Part shown: positions 1-5,734 of the stretch, piece after piece | Layout: each line of letters opens with the position of its first letter | How positions within the stretch are numbered: the stretch's first letter is position 1 | Origin: Thaumarchaeota archaeon S13 | GTDB lineage: Archaea; Thermoproteota; Nitrososphaeria; Nitrososphaerales; Nitrosopumilaceae | Reading direction: 5' to 3' | Assembly (NCBI GenBank): GCA_003724275.1 | Contig: RHFA01000152.1 | Span: 1-13,858, forward strand | DNA: 13,858 nt | Notes under the pieces: model-generated | Databases searched by the model: none | The model's input: only the letters and a program-made list of their open reading frames with translations | Told to the model about the DNA's origin: nothing | Program-made: the position numbers and the translations under genes

Positions 1-81
1 ACAATATCAAACAATGACATCGGCGTCGACGAGCTCGTGGAGGCGGCCCACGCCGCAATATCGCGCTGGATGGCAGAATGA
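1..81 (+). CDS. C-terminal end of a probable UPF0200-type P-loop kinase (5' partial)
   Basis: An open frame enters from the left edge and gives 26 residues (TISNNDIGVDELVEAAHAAI and six more) before TGA at 79-81. The stop overlaps the next start as ATGA, so the two genes are translationally coupled. The next gene is UPF0201-like. In several archaea UPF0200 (a nucleotide-kinase-like P-loop family) and UPF0201 are adjacent or fused. A C-terminus of the form 'I-x-N-(D/N)-x-(S/G)-x-(D/E)-E-L' also fits the end of UPF0200 proteins, as I remember the family. The catalytic P-loop lies outside the window, so the assignment rests on context and a short tail. The coding frame is secure and the family is only probable. 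Confidence 0.55.
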   Translation, partial: TISNNDIGVDELVEAAHAAISRWMAE

Positions 82-479
82 CGCTCCCGGCCGCAAGGTG
101 CTCGCTTTGCGCGTCATGTGACGTGTTTGCCTCCGAGGACGCCGGCGCGATACGCCGCGCGCTAGACACCGTCCTCGAGGGGGGCGACGTGACAGTCGGC
201 GAGTCGCGCGCAGAGTCCACGTCGTCCTCGGCGGCGTCGCTGGCGCGCCTGCGCGAGACGGTCAGGTCGAGGGGGAGCGGCGCGGCGTGGCGCAGGAGGC
301 TGCGCCTCAACGATGACGGGGGCTCGACATGGGTCTACCTGAACAAGCAGGCCGCCGCGTCCGGCTCGATAGCGCTGTGCTCCGAGGCCGACGAGTCGCC
401 CCTCGGGCCCATAACGCTGAGGATAACCTCCCCCGACACCGGCGCGATCATCGACTGGCTTGCCGCGCGCCGCGCATGA
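78..479 (+). CDS. UPF0201 family protein (predicted RNA-binding fold)
   Basis: This 133-residue protein has the C-terminal signature I associate with archaeal UPF0201 (COG1931): WVYLNKQAA around residues 85-93, ESPLGPI at 106-112 and IDWLA at 125-129. Family members are about 140 residues, so the length is normal. The family is described as having an RNA-binding, ribosomal-protein-L5-like fold; its exact cellular role is unsettled. Residues 43-75 are a Ser/Arg-rich, poorly conserved stretch. The ATG overlaps the stop of the preceding kinase-like gene (ATGA), and a divergent TBP gene follows 40 nt later. UPF0200-UPF0201 linkage or fusion in other archaea supports the call. The family is recognised from motif memory, not from a search. 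Confidence 0.72.
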   Translation: MTLPAARCSLCASCDVFASEDAGAIRRALDTVLEGGDVTVGESRAESTSSSAASLARLRETVRSRGSGAAWRRRLRLNDDGGSTWVYLNKQAAASGSIALCSEADESPLGPITLRITSPDTGAIIDWLAARRA

Positions 480-487
480 GCGCAAGG

Positions 488-495
488 TTGTTATT
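488..495 (+). promoter_or_regulatory. Weak TATA-like box before the TBP gene
   Basis: TTGTTATT is the only A+T-rich patch between the UPF0201 stop and the TBP ATG. It lies 25-32 nt before the ATG, the spacing seen at the clearer promoters in this window. The match to a TATA consensus is poor, so it is only a candidate for an independent leaderless TBP promoter. Confidence 0.3.
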
Positions 496-519
496 GCAAG
501 CGCCGCCGCGCCGCGCGCA

Positions 520-1077
520 ATGCGCACTGGGGGCCCGCGCGGCGCGATCCGCATAGTCAACGTCGTCTCGACTGCGGACCTCGCGCAAAAGATAGACATC
601 GCGTCGTTCAACTCGTACGACTCGCTCAGCTCCGACCTGAGGCTCTACCGCTGCGGCTATGTCAAGGACTCGGGGATGGACGGGAGGGTGACCGTCTTTG
701 GCAGCGGCAAGATGATCTCGGTGGGCACGAGGAGCGCGGCGGGCTCCTTTGGCGAGCTCCGCCGCGCCGCGCGCATACTGCGCGGCCACGGCCTCGCCTC
801 GCGCCGGCGCCTGGCGCCGTCGGTCCGCAACATCGTGGCCAGCGTGCGCCTCGGCGACGGCCTTGACATCGAGGCCCTCTCGCAGGCCCTGCCGAGGTCC
901 CTCTACGAGCCCGAGCAGTTCCCCGGCGTGATACACCGGACCACGAGGGGCGCCGTGGCCCTCCTCTTCGCCTCGGGCAGGGCGGTCCTCGTGGGCGCCG
1001 CCTCCGAGGGGGCCCTGCGCGAGGCCCACGCCGAGGTCTCTGGCATGGTCGAGCGCGCGCTTGCTCAAAAAAATTAA
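520..1077 (+). CDS. tbp: TATA-binding protein, divergent N-terminal repeat
   Basis: This 185-residue protein is an archaeal TBP, the general factor that bends promoter DNA and recruits TFB. Repeat 1 starts with IRIVNVVSTADL (10-21) and ends with VFGSGKMISVGT (59-70). Repeat 2 has NIVASVRLG (104-112), the hallmark YEPEQFPG (129-136) and LLFASGRAVLVGA (148-160). About 180 residues is the normal archaeal length. Repeat 1 lacks the YEPEQFPG block: LYRCGYVKDSG (42-52) stands there, so one of the usual DNA-intercalating Phe positions is not evident, while F60 is kept. I chose the ATG at 520 because homology begins at once. An in-frame ATG at 460 would overlap UPF0201 and add a non-TBP leader. The TBP fold is near certain; whether this is the main TBP or a paralogue is open. 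Confidence 0.92.
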   Translation: MRTGGPRGAIRIVNVVSTADLAQKIDIASFNSYDSLSSDLRLYRCGYVKDSGMDGRVTVFGSGKMISVGTRSAAGSFGELRRAARILRGHGLASRRRLAPSVRNIVASVRLGDGLDIEALSQALPRSLYEPEQFPGVIHRTTRGAVALLFASGRAVLVGAASEGALREAHAEVSGMVERALAQKN

Positions 1078-1109
1078 CGCGTCTCGTGCCAAAAGTTTCA
1101 GCTTGCGCG

Positions 1110-1116
1110 TATAAAG
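1110..1116 (+). promoter_or_regulatory. TATA box for the 80-aa membrane peptide gene
   Basis: TATAAAG lies 21-27 nt upstream of the ATG at 1137. With the archaeal TATA-to-start distance of about 25 nt, transcription would begin at or very near the ATG, giving a leaderless mRNA. Confidence 0.65.
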
Positions 1117-1136
1117 GCGGATCTCCACCCCATGCC

Positions 1137-1379
1137 ATGATCGGCGTGGTCGTCGTCACCGTCGCTGTCCTGGCCGTGGCGGCCGTGCTCTTTCTCCCGC
1201 AGGCCGTAGCGGCGTTCCCCGCCCTCGAGGGCGTCGTGGGCCCGCTCGCCACCGACGTGGCCGGCGTGCGCGACGGGGCCCTGTCGTGGGCGTCTGACAT
1301 GCTCTCCGGCGTCCTGGCCAGGGTCGGCGGCGCCATGGTCGAGGCGATCCCCGGCGCCATTGAGAAGGCCGCGCGCTAG
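1137..1379 (+). CDS. Small single-pass membrane protein, unrecognised
   Basis: This 80-residue protein begins with a hydrophobic Val/Ala-rich segment (about residues 2-27, MIGVVVVTVAVLAVAAVLFL) that can act as a membrane anchor or uncleaved signal. The remaining ~50 residues are Ala/Gly-rich and weakly amphipathic, with no Cys and no recognisable motif. I do not recognise a family. The start at 1137 is preferred because a TATA box lies about 25 nt upstream; an earlier ATG at 1132 is out of frame and stops after two codons. The gene ends tail-to-tail with RNase Z, the two stop codons sharing the tetranucleotide CTAG. The promoter, the hydrophobic N-terminus and the clean fit between neighbours support a real gene. 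No function can be assigned. Confidence 0.6.
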   Translation: MIGVVVVTVAVLAVAAVLFLPQAVAAFPALEGVVGPLATDVAGVRDGALSWASDMLSGVLARVGGAMVEAIPGAIEKAAR

Positions 1380-2272
1380 ACGCCTATCTCCATGCCGTCG
1401 TGCGCGGCGACCACCGAGGCGTGGGCCGCGCGGGCCTCGGCGAGGAGGCCCGTGACGTCGCCGTGTCGGGCCGAAAAGTGCGTAAGGACGAGGTTTTTTG
1501 CGCGCGCGCGCGCTGCGAGCTCGCCGGCCTCGCGGGCCGTCGTGTGCATTGTGTCAAGCGCCTTTTGGCGCAGCTCGTGCGAGAACGTCGACTCGAACAC
1601 TAGCCAGTCGCACCCCGCAAAGAACTCCTCGAGCTCCGGCGTGGGCCTCGTGTCCCCGGAGACGCCGATGCGCAGCCCCCTCCGCGGCGGGCCGGTCACG
1701 TCGGCGGCGCGCACGGCCTGGCCGCCCACGTCCACGTCCTCGCCGGACTGGAGGCGCCCCCAGAGCGGGCCGCGCGGCACGCCGAGTGCCTCGAGGCGGG
1801 CCGTGTCGAGGCGGCCTGGGGACTCGTGCTCGGCGAGGAGGTACGAGTACGCCTCTACCCTGTGGCGCGCCCTGCACGCCATCACGTCATAGCCGCGCGC
1901 CTCCACGACCGTGCCGGGCGAGACGGCCGTGATCGCCAGCGGGAACGGCGGTATGACGTCCAGCGCGCGCAGGCTGGCCGTGACAAACTCGACGATGCCC
2001 TCCGGCCCGTAGACCTCGAGCGCCTCGGTCCGGTGCTGGAGCGACATTGTCTGCACGAGGCCAAGGACCCCGACGCAGTGGTCTCCGTGCATGTGCGTGA
2101 CGAATATGCGCATGGGCCTGTTCCACCCAAGGCGCGCGCGCGCGAGGGCCATCTGCGCCCCCTCGCCGGCGTCAAACATGAGCACCTCTCCGGACCGCTC
2201 TATGCACGTGCACGCCAGGCCCCGCTCGGGCGTCGGCATGGCCGCAGACGTGCCAAGGAACAGCAACCTCAC
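1376..2272 (-). CDS. rnz: Ribonuclease Z (tRNA 3'-end processing)
   Basis: RNase Z cleaves tRNA precursors after the discriminator base so that CCA can be added. The protein is 298 residues, normal for the short form. It shows the metallo-beta-lactamase pattern of the family: LFLGTSAAMPTPERG near the N-terminus, the zinc motif HMHGDH at 60-65 (H60, H62, D64, H65), H137 in HRVEAYSYLL, D207 in SGDTRP, MHTTA at 242-246 and THFSARH at 264-270. The last is usually close to THFSQRY. The start is GTG at 2272-2270, since homology begins with MRLLFLGTS. A TATA-like box lies upstream on the minus strand. The 3' end meets the small membrane-protein gene within CTAG. The catalytic residues look complete. 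Confidence 0.95.
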   Translation of the reverse strand: MRLLFLGTSAAMPTPERGLACTCIERSGEVLMFDAGEGAQMALARARLGWNRPMRIFVTHMHGDHCVGVLGLVQTMSLQHRTEALEVYGPEGIVEFVTASLRALDVIPPFPLAITAVSPGTVVEARGYDVMACRARHRVEAYSYLLAEHESPGRLDTARLEALGVPRGPLWGRLQSGEDVDVGGQAVRAADVTGPPRRGLRIGVSGDTRPTPELEEFFAGCDWLVFESTFSHELRQKALDTMHTTAREAGELAARARAKNLVLTHFSARHGDVTGLLAEARAAHASVVAAHDGMEIGV

Positions 2273-2298
2273 GCCGCGGCCGCGGCGGCGCCGGCGCG

Positions 2299-2307
2299 CT
2301 TTTATGC
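2299..2307 (-). promoter_or_regulatory. TATA-like box for RNase Z
   Basis: Read on the minus strand this is GCATAAAAG, 27-35 nt before the GTG start at 2272. The spacing is slightly long for a leaderless transcript, so a leader of a few bases is possible. It sits in the 83-nt divergent region shared with the TPR gene promoter. Confidence 0.5.
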
Positions 2308-2325
2308 CTATTGGGGGTTAAACGG

Positions 2326-2331
2326 ATATAT
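2326..2331 (+). promoter_or_regulatory. TATA box for the TPR protein gene
   Basis: ATATAT lies 25-30 nt before the ATG at 2356 and is flanked by G+C-rich sequence. The spacing predicts a leaderless transcript. A second A+T patch, GGTTAAAC (2317-2323 area), lies just upstream and is too far to be the main box. Confidence 0.6.
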
Positions 2332-2355
2332 CTGCCCGCGCGCGGCGCGCGCGCC

Positions 2356-3066
2356 ATGCTTGGCCTGGGCAAGGGGCCATCGCGCGGCGAGGGCGGGGAG
2401 GCCTGGCGCCGCGCGAGGCGCCATCGCGACGGCGGGCGCGCCGCAGAGGCCGCTAGCGAGTACCAGGCGGCCCTCTCGGCGATGATGAAGGCCGGCGACC
2501 ACAAGGGCGTGATCGAGTGCGGGGCCGAGGCCGCCGCCGTGGATCCCGGCAACGCGAGCACGCACTATAACGTGGGCGTGGCCCACGGGAGCCTGGGCCG
2601 CCACGCCGAGGCGCTGGAGAGCTTTGGGCGCTCGGCCGAGTGCGACCCCGGCATGGGCATTGCGCACCACGGCATGGGCCTGGCCCTCGAGATGCTCGGG
2701 AGGCACGAGGAGGCCCTCGACGCGCTGGCGCGCGCGGCGAGCTGCGGGCCGGAGGGCGGGCAGTCCCACTGTGCGCGCGCGGGCATACTCGGGAACCTGG
2801 GCCGCCACGCCGAGGCCCTCGAGAGCGCCGACCTTGCCATAGGCATGGCCCCCTCGCTCGGCGAGGCCCACCACACGAGGGGCGTGGCCCTGGGCTGGCT
2901 CGGCAGGCACGAGGAGGCCCTCGCCTCGCTGGACCGCGCGATCGAGCTTGACCCCGGCGAGGCCGGCGCGTACGGCGCAAAGGGCGAGATACTCAGGCGC
3001 ATGGGCCGCGCCTCTGAGGCCCTCGAGTGCCTCAAGATGGCCCGCGAGATGGGCGCGCGCGCATAG
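2356..3066 (+). CDS. Tetratricopeptide repeat (TPR) protein
   Basis: This 236-residue, apparently cytoplasmic protein (no signal peptide) is built of TPR units, helix-pair repeats that form protein-binding surfaces. Around residues 67-236 about five 34-residue units are visible, each with the pattern 'H/A-x-x-G-x-x-x-x-x-L-G-R-H-x-E-A-L-x-x' and ending near D-P, for example LGRHAEALESF (80-90), LGRHEEALDAL (114-124), LGRHAEALESA (148-158) and LGRHEEALASL (182-192). A looser unit covers residues 16-60. Units alternate HAEAL and HEEAL types with a 204-bp period in the DNA, so the array grew by duplication of a two-unit block. The start at 2356 is fixed by the TATA box about 28 nt upstream. TPR architecture is secure; the binding partner is unknown. 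Confidence 0.9.
   Translation: MLGLGKGPSRGEGGEAWRRARRHRDGGRAAEAASEYQAALSAMMKAGDHKGVIECGAEAAAVDPGNASTHYNVGVAHGSLGRHAEALESFGRSAECDPGMGIAHHGMGLALEMLGRHEEALDALARAASCGPEGGQSHCARAGILGNLGRHAEALESADLAIGMAPSLGEAHHTRGVALGWLGRHEEALASLDRAIELDPGEAGAYGAKGEILRRMGRASEALECLKMAREMGARA
2592..2923 (+). repeat. 204-bp periodic repeat within the TPR gene
   Basis: CCTGGGCCGCCACGCCGAGG occurs identically at 2592-2611 and 2796-2815. A second near-identical block, CTCGG[G/C]AGGCACGAGGAGG followed by CCCTCG, occurs at 2695-2719 and 2899-2923. Both pairs are exactly 204 bp apart, which equals two 34-codon TPR units. This indicates a tandem duplication of a two-unit block. Confidence 0.8.
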
Positions 3067-3070
3067 TATG

Positions 3071-3078
3071 ATTATATA
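3071..3078 (+). promoter_or_regulatory. TATA box for the zinc-ribbon gene
   Basis: ATTATATA lies 25-32 nt before the ATG at 3103 and just after the TPR gene stop (3064-3066). It is a strong archaeal TATA match and predicts independent, leaderless transcription. Confidence 0.7.
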
Positions 3079-3102
3079 CCACGCTCCGCGGGGGGCGGCA
3101 CG

Positions 3103-3477
3103 ATGGTGCGAATCACGTCGCGCGTAAAGAGGTCGGACAGGGCCAGGTACAACGAGTACATGAGGCGCTATTATGCGATTCCCGGCAACGCCGAAAAGCA
3201 CAAGAGGCTCATGGCCGAGTACGGCTCGAGGCCAGAGGTCAAGGCGCGCCGCGCGCGCCTCTCGCGCGAGCGGACCGCGGGCAAGGCGGGGCGGCAGACG
3301 GTCGCCGAGCGCACGCGCACGTGCGCGAGGTGCGGGGCGAGCTTTCGGCGCAACACGCGCGGGCGGGTCCGGACGTACTGCCACAGGTGCGTGGCGACGA
3401 GGGCCCAGACGACGGTCAGCCCCGGCAAGGGGAGGTGGGCCGGCGCGAAGCGGCGCGCGCGGCCGCGCAAGGCTTAA
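3103..3477 (+). CDS. Basic zinc-ribbon protein of unknown function
   Basis: This 124-residue, strongly basic protein has an N-terminal helical region (residues 1-60) rich in Arg, Lys and Tyr. The segment RARYNEYMRRYYAIPGNAEK resembles the basic helices found next to HNH or zinc-finger modules in phage-like proteins. A four-cysteine zinc ribbon follows: C74-x2-C77 and C93-x2-C96. The Lys/Arg-rich tail lacks acidic residues. Nucleic-acid binding is the natural inference. I do not see the His/Asn residues of an HNH nuclease, so it is more likely a binding protein. It has its own TATA box, and its stop codon overlaps the promoter of the next gene. I do not recognise a named family. Confidence 0.72.
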   Translation: MVRITSRVKRSDRARYNEYMRRYYAIPGNAEKHKRLMAEYGSRPEVKARRARLSRERTAGKAGRQTVAERTRTCARCGASFRRNTRGRVRTYCHRCVATRAQTTVSPGKGRWAGAKRRARPRKA

Positions 3478-3481
3478 TATT
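3474..3481 (+). promoter_or_regulatory. TATA box overlapping the preceding stop codon
   Basis: TTAATATT includes the TAA stop (3475-3477) of the zinc-ribbon gene and lies 26-33 nt before the ATG at 3507. It probably drives the 114-aa gene as a leaderless transcript. Confidence 0.6.
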
Positions 3482-3506
3482 CGATCGCGCAGGGCCGCGC
3501 GCGCAG

Positions 3507-3851
3507 ATGCGCTACCACGAGGCCGTCAGGGAGGGCAAGCGCCGCGCGGCGGCCTCGCAGATGCGCCTCTTTGACATTGCGGGGTTTGCCATGCTCACGC
3601 TCACGACAAAAAAGTCCGGCGGCACGTTCATGCCCGTGGGCGAAGAGGAGTACGCCTCGGCGATACGCTCGCCGGACGGCCATGTCGCGATAATAGTCGA
3701 CGCCGACGGGTTCACAAAGGCCCAGTCGCGCGCGCTCGAGCGCGAGGAGGCCCTCGGCATATTCAGGAGGCTCGTCGAGTCCGGGATGCCCGAGTTTGGC
3801 GGCTCGCACGTCGAGATCTGGAACGACCGCTATCCCGTCCTTCGTGGGTGA
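3507..3851 (+). CDS. Hypothetical protein, 114 aa
   Basis: I do not recognise this protein. It is soluble and mixed alpha/beta in appearance: a basic N-terminal helix (MRYHEAVREGKRRAAASQMR), then a hydrophobic, strand-like stretch (LFDIAGFAMLTLTTKK, 21-36), PDGHVAIIVDADGFT (56-70) and a helix rich in Glu/Arg/Leu (72-92), ending in HVEIWNDRYPVLRG. There is no Cys motif and no signal peptide. The ATG at 3507 is chosen because a TATA box lies about 28 nt upstream; the frame is open further upstream, but that part overlaps the zinc-ribbon gene. Its last 89 nt are antisense to the 3' end of the UMP kinase gene. The promoter and sensible protein composition support a real gene. Confidence 0.65.
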   Translation: MRYHEAVREGKRRAAASQMRLFDIAGFAMLTLTTKKSGGTFMPVGEEEYASAIRSPDGHVAIIVDADGFTKAQSRALEREEALGIFRRLVESGMPEFGGSHVEIWNDRYPVLRG

Positions 3852-4521
3852 TCTCCGTTCCCGCCGCGCGGCCGCGCAGCGCCGCAGATATTGCGCGCGG
3901 CTCTGACCTTATGACGCGCGCGCGCAGGCGAGACCGCTCGATCACCTTTAGCGCAATCATGTCCATGAGGTCATAGCCTCCGGCCATCGAGCCCTCGCCG
4001 GCGAGCATTGCGCGCAGGTCTCGGACAGAGACGCGCGCGAGCCTTCTTGCCGACGCGTTGGCCCGCGGGTCGCTGTCATATATCGCGTCAACGTCAGTCG
4101 CGTTGACAAACTCGTCGGCGCGCAGGCGCTCGGCCAGGAGAGCCGCGGTCCCGTTGGTGCTCTGGCCCGGATACAGGCCGCCGGCGACGACAATCCTGCC
4201 AGTGTCAGCGGCGTCCTCGGCCTCGCGCAGCGTCTCTGGCGGGTGCGGGTGCGCGCGGTCCCCGAGGTGGTGTATGAGCACGCGCGCGTTGAGCCTCGAG
4301 ACGTCGATGCCAATCCCGTCAAGCGCCGACTCGTCTGCGCCGGCGGCGCGGGCGTGCGCAATGTAGGCCCGCGCGATGGGCCCGCCGCCGGCGACGACTA
4401 TGGGCTGGATCGGGGCCGGAGCGCGCGCGAGGGCCGCGGCCATCTCGCCCAGGCTCCCCATCGCGTCCGGGGCAAACGAGCTCCCCGAGAGCTTTATGAC
4501 TATGCGCCGCCTGCGTGCCAT
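3763..4521 (-). CDS. pyrH: Archaeal-type UMP kinase with an unusual C-terminal tail
   Basis: UMP kinase makes UDP from UMP and ATP, the step feeding CTP and dTTP synthesis. It belongs to the amino-acid-kinase fold. Seen here are IVIKLSGSSFAP (7-18), VVAGGGPIARAYI (42-54), DGIGIDVSRLNARVL (68-82), VAGGLYPGQSTNGTAALLA (112-130), FVNATDVDAIYDSDP (138-152), the GEGSMAGGYDLMD segment (175-187) and ALKVIERS (190-197). The usual protein ends near GTEI (221-224). Here 28 further Arg/Ser-rich residues follow, encoded entirely antisense to the 114-aa gene. The ATG overlaps the upstream HD gene by 22 nt, placing it last in a tmk-HD-pyrH operon. The enzyme call is strong; the tail is probably translated but not conserved. 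Confidence 0.9.
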   Translation of the reverse strand: MARRRRIVIKLSGSSFAPDAMGSLGEMAAALARAPAPIQPIVVAGGGPIARAYIAHARAAGADESALDGIGIDVSRLNARVLIHHLGDRAHPHPPETLREAEDAADTGRIVVAGGLYPGQSTNGTAALLAERLRADEFVNATDVDAIYDSDPRANASARRLARVSVRDLRAMLAGEGSMAGGYDLMDMIALKVIERSRLRARVIRSEPRAISAALRGRAAGTEITHEGRDSGRSRSRRASRQTRASRTRRAS

Positions 4522-5732
4522 CTTCGGTGCGCCGCCGAGGCCGCCGAGGCGACCTTTTTTGTGTTGCCCCTCGCGTAGACGCGGAGCGTGCCCATAGAGC
4601 CCAGGAGGGCCGCGAGGAGGGGCAGGCTCGAGAAGGGCACGTCCTCGGCAGTCGCCTCGCCGCGAGGCTCGCCGACGAGCGTGACGTGGCGCATCTCGCG
4701 GCCCCCGGCGGCAAGGGGGACCGAGGAGGCGCCCGTCACGTCGACGATTACGAGGCTCTCCTCGACGCCCGCGGCCGAGGCGACCTCGGCTCGCATCGCC
4801 GCGGCGTCTGGCGCGCGGCCCTCGAGGGCCTCGTCCAGGACGCAGCGCGGGAGCACGCGCGCCTCGTACTCGCGCGCGAGGCGCTGCGCGTCGCGGACCG
4901 CGCGCGTGGCCGGCCGCAGCGATCTGAGGGCCGCCATCGCCGAGTCGTCGGTGAGGCCCACATAGTCCTCCAGCGTGAGGGACCCCAGGCCGAGCTCGCC
5001 GGCGGCGAGGTCAAAGGCCCGCAGTATCGTCGACTGGGCCGCGCGGACAGCGCGGTGAAAGTAGACGGTCCGGAACATCTGGCGGCGCGAGTGCATCATT
5101 GACTCTAACGAGTGCAGGGCCGAGCGCGCAAGGCCCATGCGGCCCTTGAGGCGCACGAGCGAGGAGACGAGGCGGCGGTGGTCGACGCGCGCGTGCTCAG
5201 AGCCCGTAAAGTGGCCGTCGCGCAGCAGATAGTCCATCGTGTCGGTCCCCATGACGCCTGAGATTATCTCCGGCAGTGCCGACGGCGCCGGCCCGCCAAA
5301 GGCAAGGTCGGCGACGCGCCGGCGCGGCCTGCCTAGCGCGTCGCCTAGCGACGTCTCGGCGAGTATGCGCCTGCCGATCTCCTCGTGGCTCGCGCCGCCG
5401 AGGCCGCGGTGCGCGCGCATGACGGACTCGAAGAGGTGCGAGAACGGGCCGTGGCCGATGTCATGGACAAGGCCCGCGAGGCGCAGCGCGCGCGACTGGG
5501 ACTCGGTGAGCCTCCCGCGCGACATGAGCGCCGCGGCGGCCATGCCCGATATGTGCATAGTTCCTAGCGAGTGCTCAAACCTTGCGTGGCGCGCGCCCGG
5601 ATAGACCATGTGCGCGCCGGCGAGCTGGTTTATCCGCCGGAGGCGCTGAAAGGCGGGGTCGTCAATGACGCGCATCTCGTCCTCGTCGGCGGCGATAAAC
5701 CCGTGTATGGGGTCGATGATCTCCGTGGCCAC
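4500..5732 (-). CDS. HD-domain phosphohydrolase, SAMHD1/dGTPase-like (COG1078)
   Basis: This 410-residue protein has the layout of COG1078 HD phosphohydrolases: IIDPIHGFI (5-13), FQRLRRINQLAGAHMVYPGARHARFEHSLG (28-57, with metal ligand H54), LVHDIGHGPFSHLFE (88-102, the H90-D91 doublet), SHEEIG (115-120) and MDYLLRDGHFTG (166-177, D167 as the distal metal ligand). SAMHD1 and dGTPases of this superfamily remove triphosphate from dNTPs. Whether this member uses dNTPs is an inference. The C-terminal third (from about residue 300) is less familiar and may be a regulatory or oligomerisation part. The start is GTG at 5732, 2 nt after the tmk stop, and its 3' end overlaps pyrH. The operon supports a role in nucleotide pool control. 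Confidence 0.88.
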   Translation of the reverse strand: MATEIIDPIHGFIAADEDEMRVIDDPAFQRLRRINQLAGAHMVYPGARHARFEHSLGTMHISGMAAAALMSRGRLTESQSRALRLAGLVHDIGHGPFSHLFESVMRAHRGLGGASHEEIGRRILAETSLGDALGRPRRRVADLAFGGPAPSALPEIISGVMGTDTMDYLLRDGHFTGSEHARVDHRRLVSSLVRLKGRMGLARSALHSLESMMHSRRQMFRTVYFHRAVRAAQSTILRAFDLAAGELGLGSLTLEDYVGLTDDSAMAALRSLRPATRAVRDAQRLAREYEARVLPRCVLDEALEGRAPDAAAMRAEVASAAGVEESLVIVDVTGASSVPLAAGGREMRHVTLVGEPRGEATAEDVPFSSLPLLAALLGSMGTLRVYARGNTKKVASAASAAHRRWHAGGA

Positions 5733-5734
5733 GC

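Noticed and set aside
460..519. A longer N-terminus for TBP from the ATG at 460
   Set aside because: It overlaps the end of the UPF0201 gene, adds a leader with no TBP similarity, and exceeds the usual TBP length. The ATG at 520 starts just before the conserved IRIVNVV.
1067..1073. A7 run at the TBP 3' end as a terminator for the minus-strand RNase Z
   Set aside because: On the minus strand it is a T tract, but it lies about 300 nt past the RNase Z stop and inside another gene's end; on the plus strand it encodes the final residues of TBP. The evidence is too weak to annotate.
2308..3384. A 358-codon minus-strand frame covering the TPR and zinc-ribbon genes
   Set aside because: It spans two promoters and a gene junction on the other strand, is compositionally a G+C shadow frame and carries no motif.
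3103..3477. HNH endonuclease
   Set aside because: The four-Cys ribbon and basic helix are reminiscent of it, but the catalytic His-Asn-His residues cannot be found between the cysteine pairs.
4554..4561. T-rich run resembling an archaeal terminator on the plus strand
   Set aside because: It is the antisense of Lys codons near the 3' end of the HD gene (NTKKV), and no plus-strand gene ends there.
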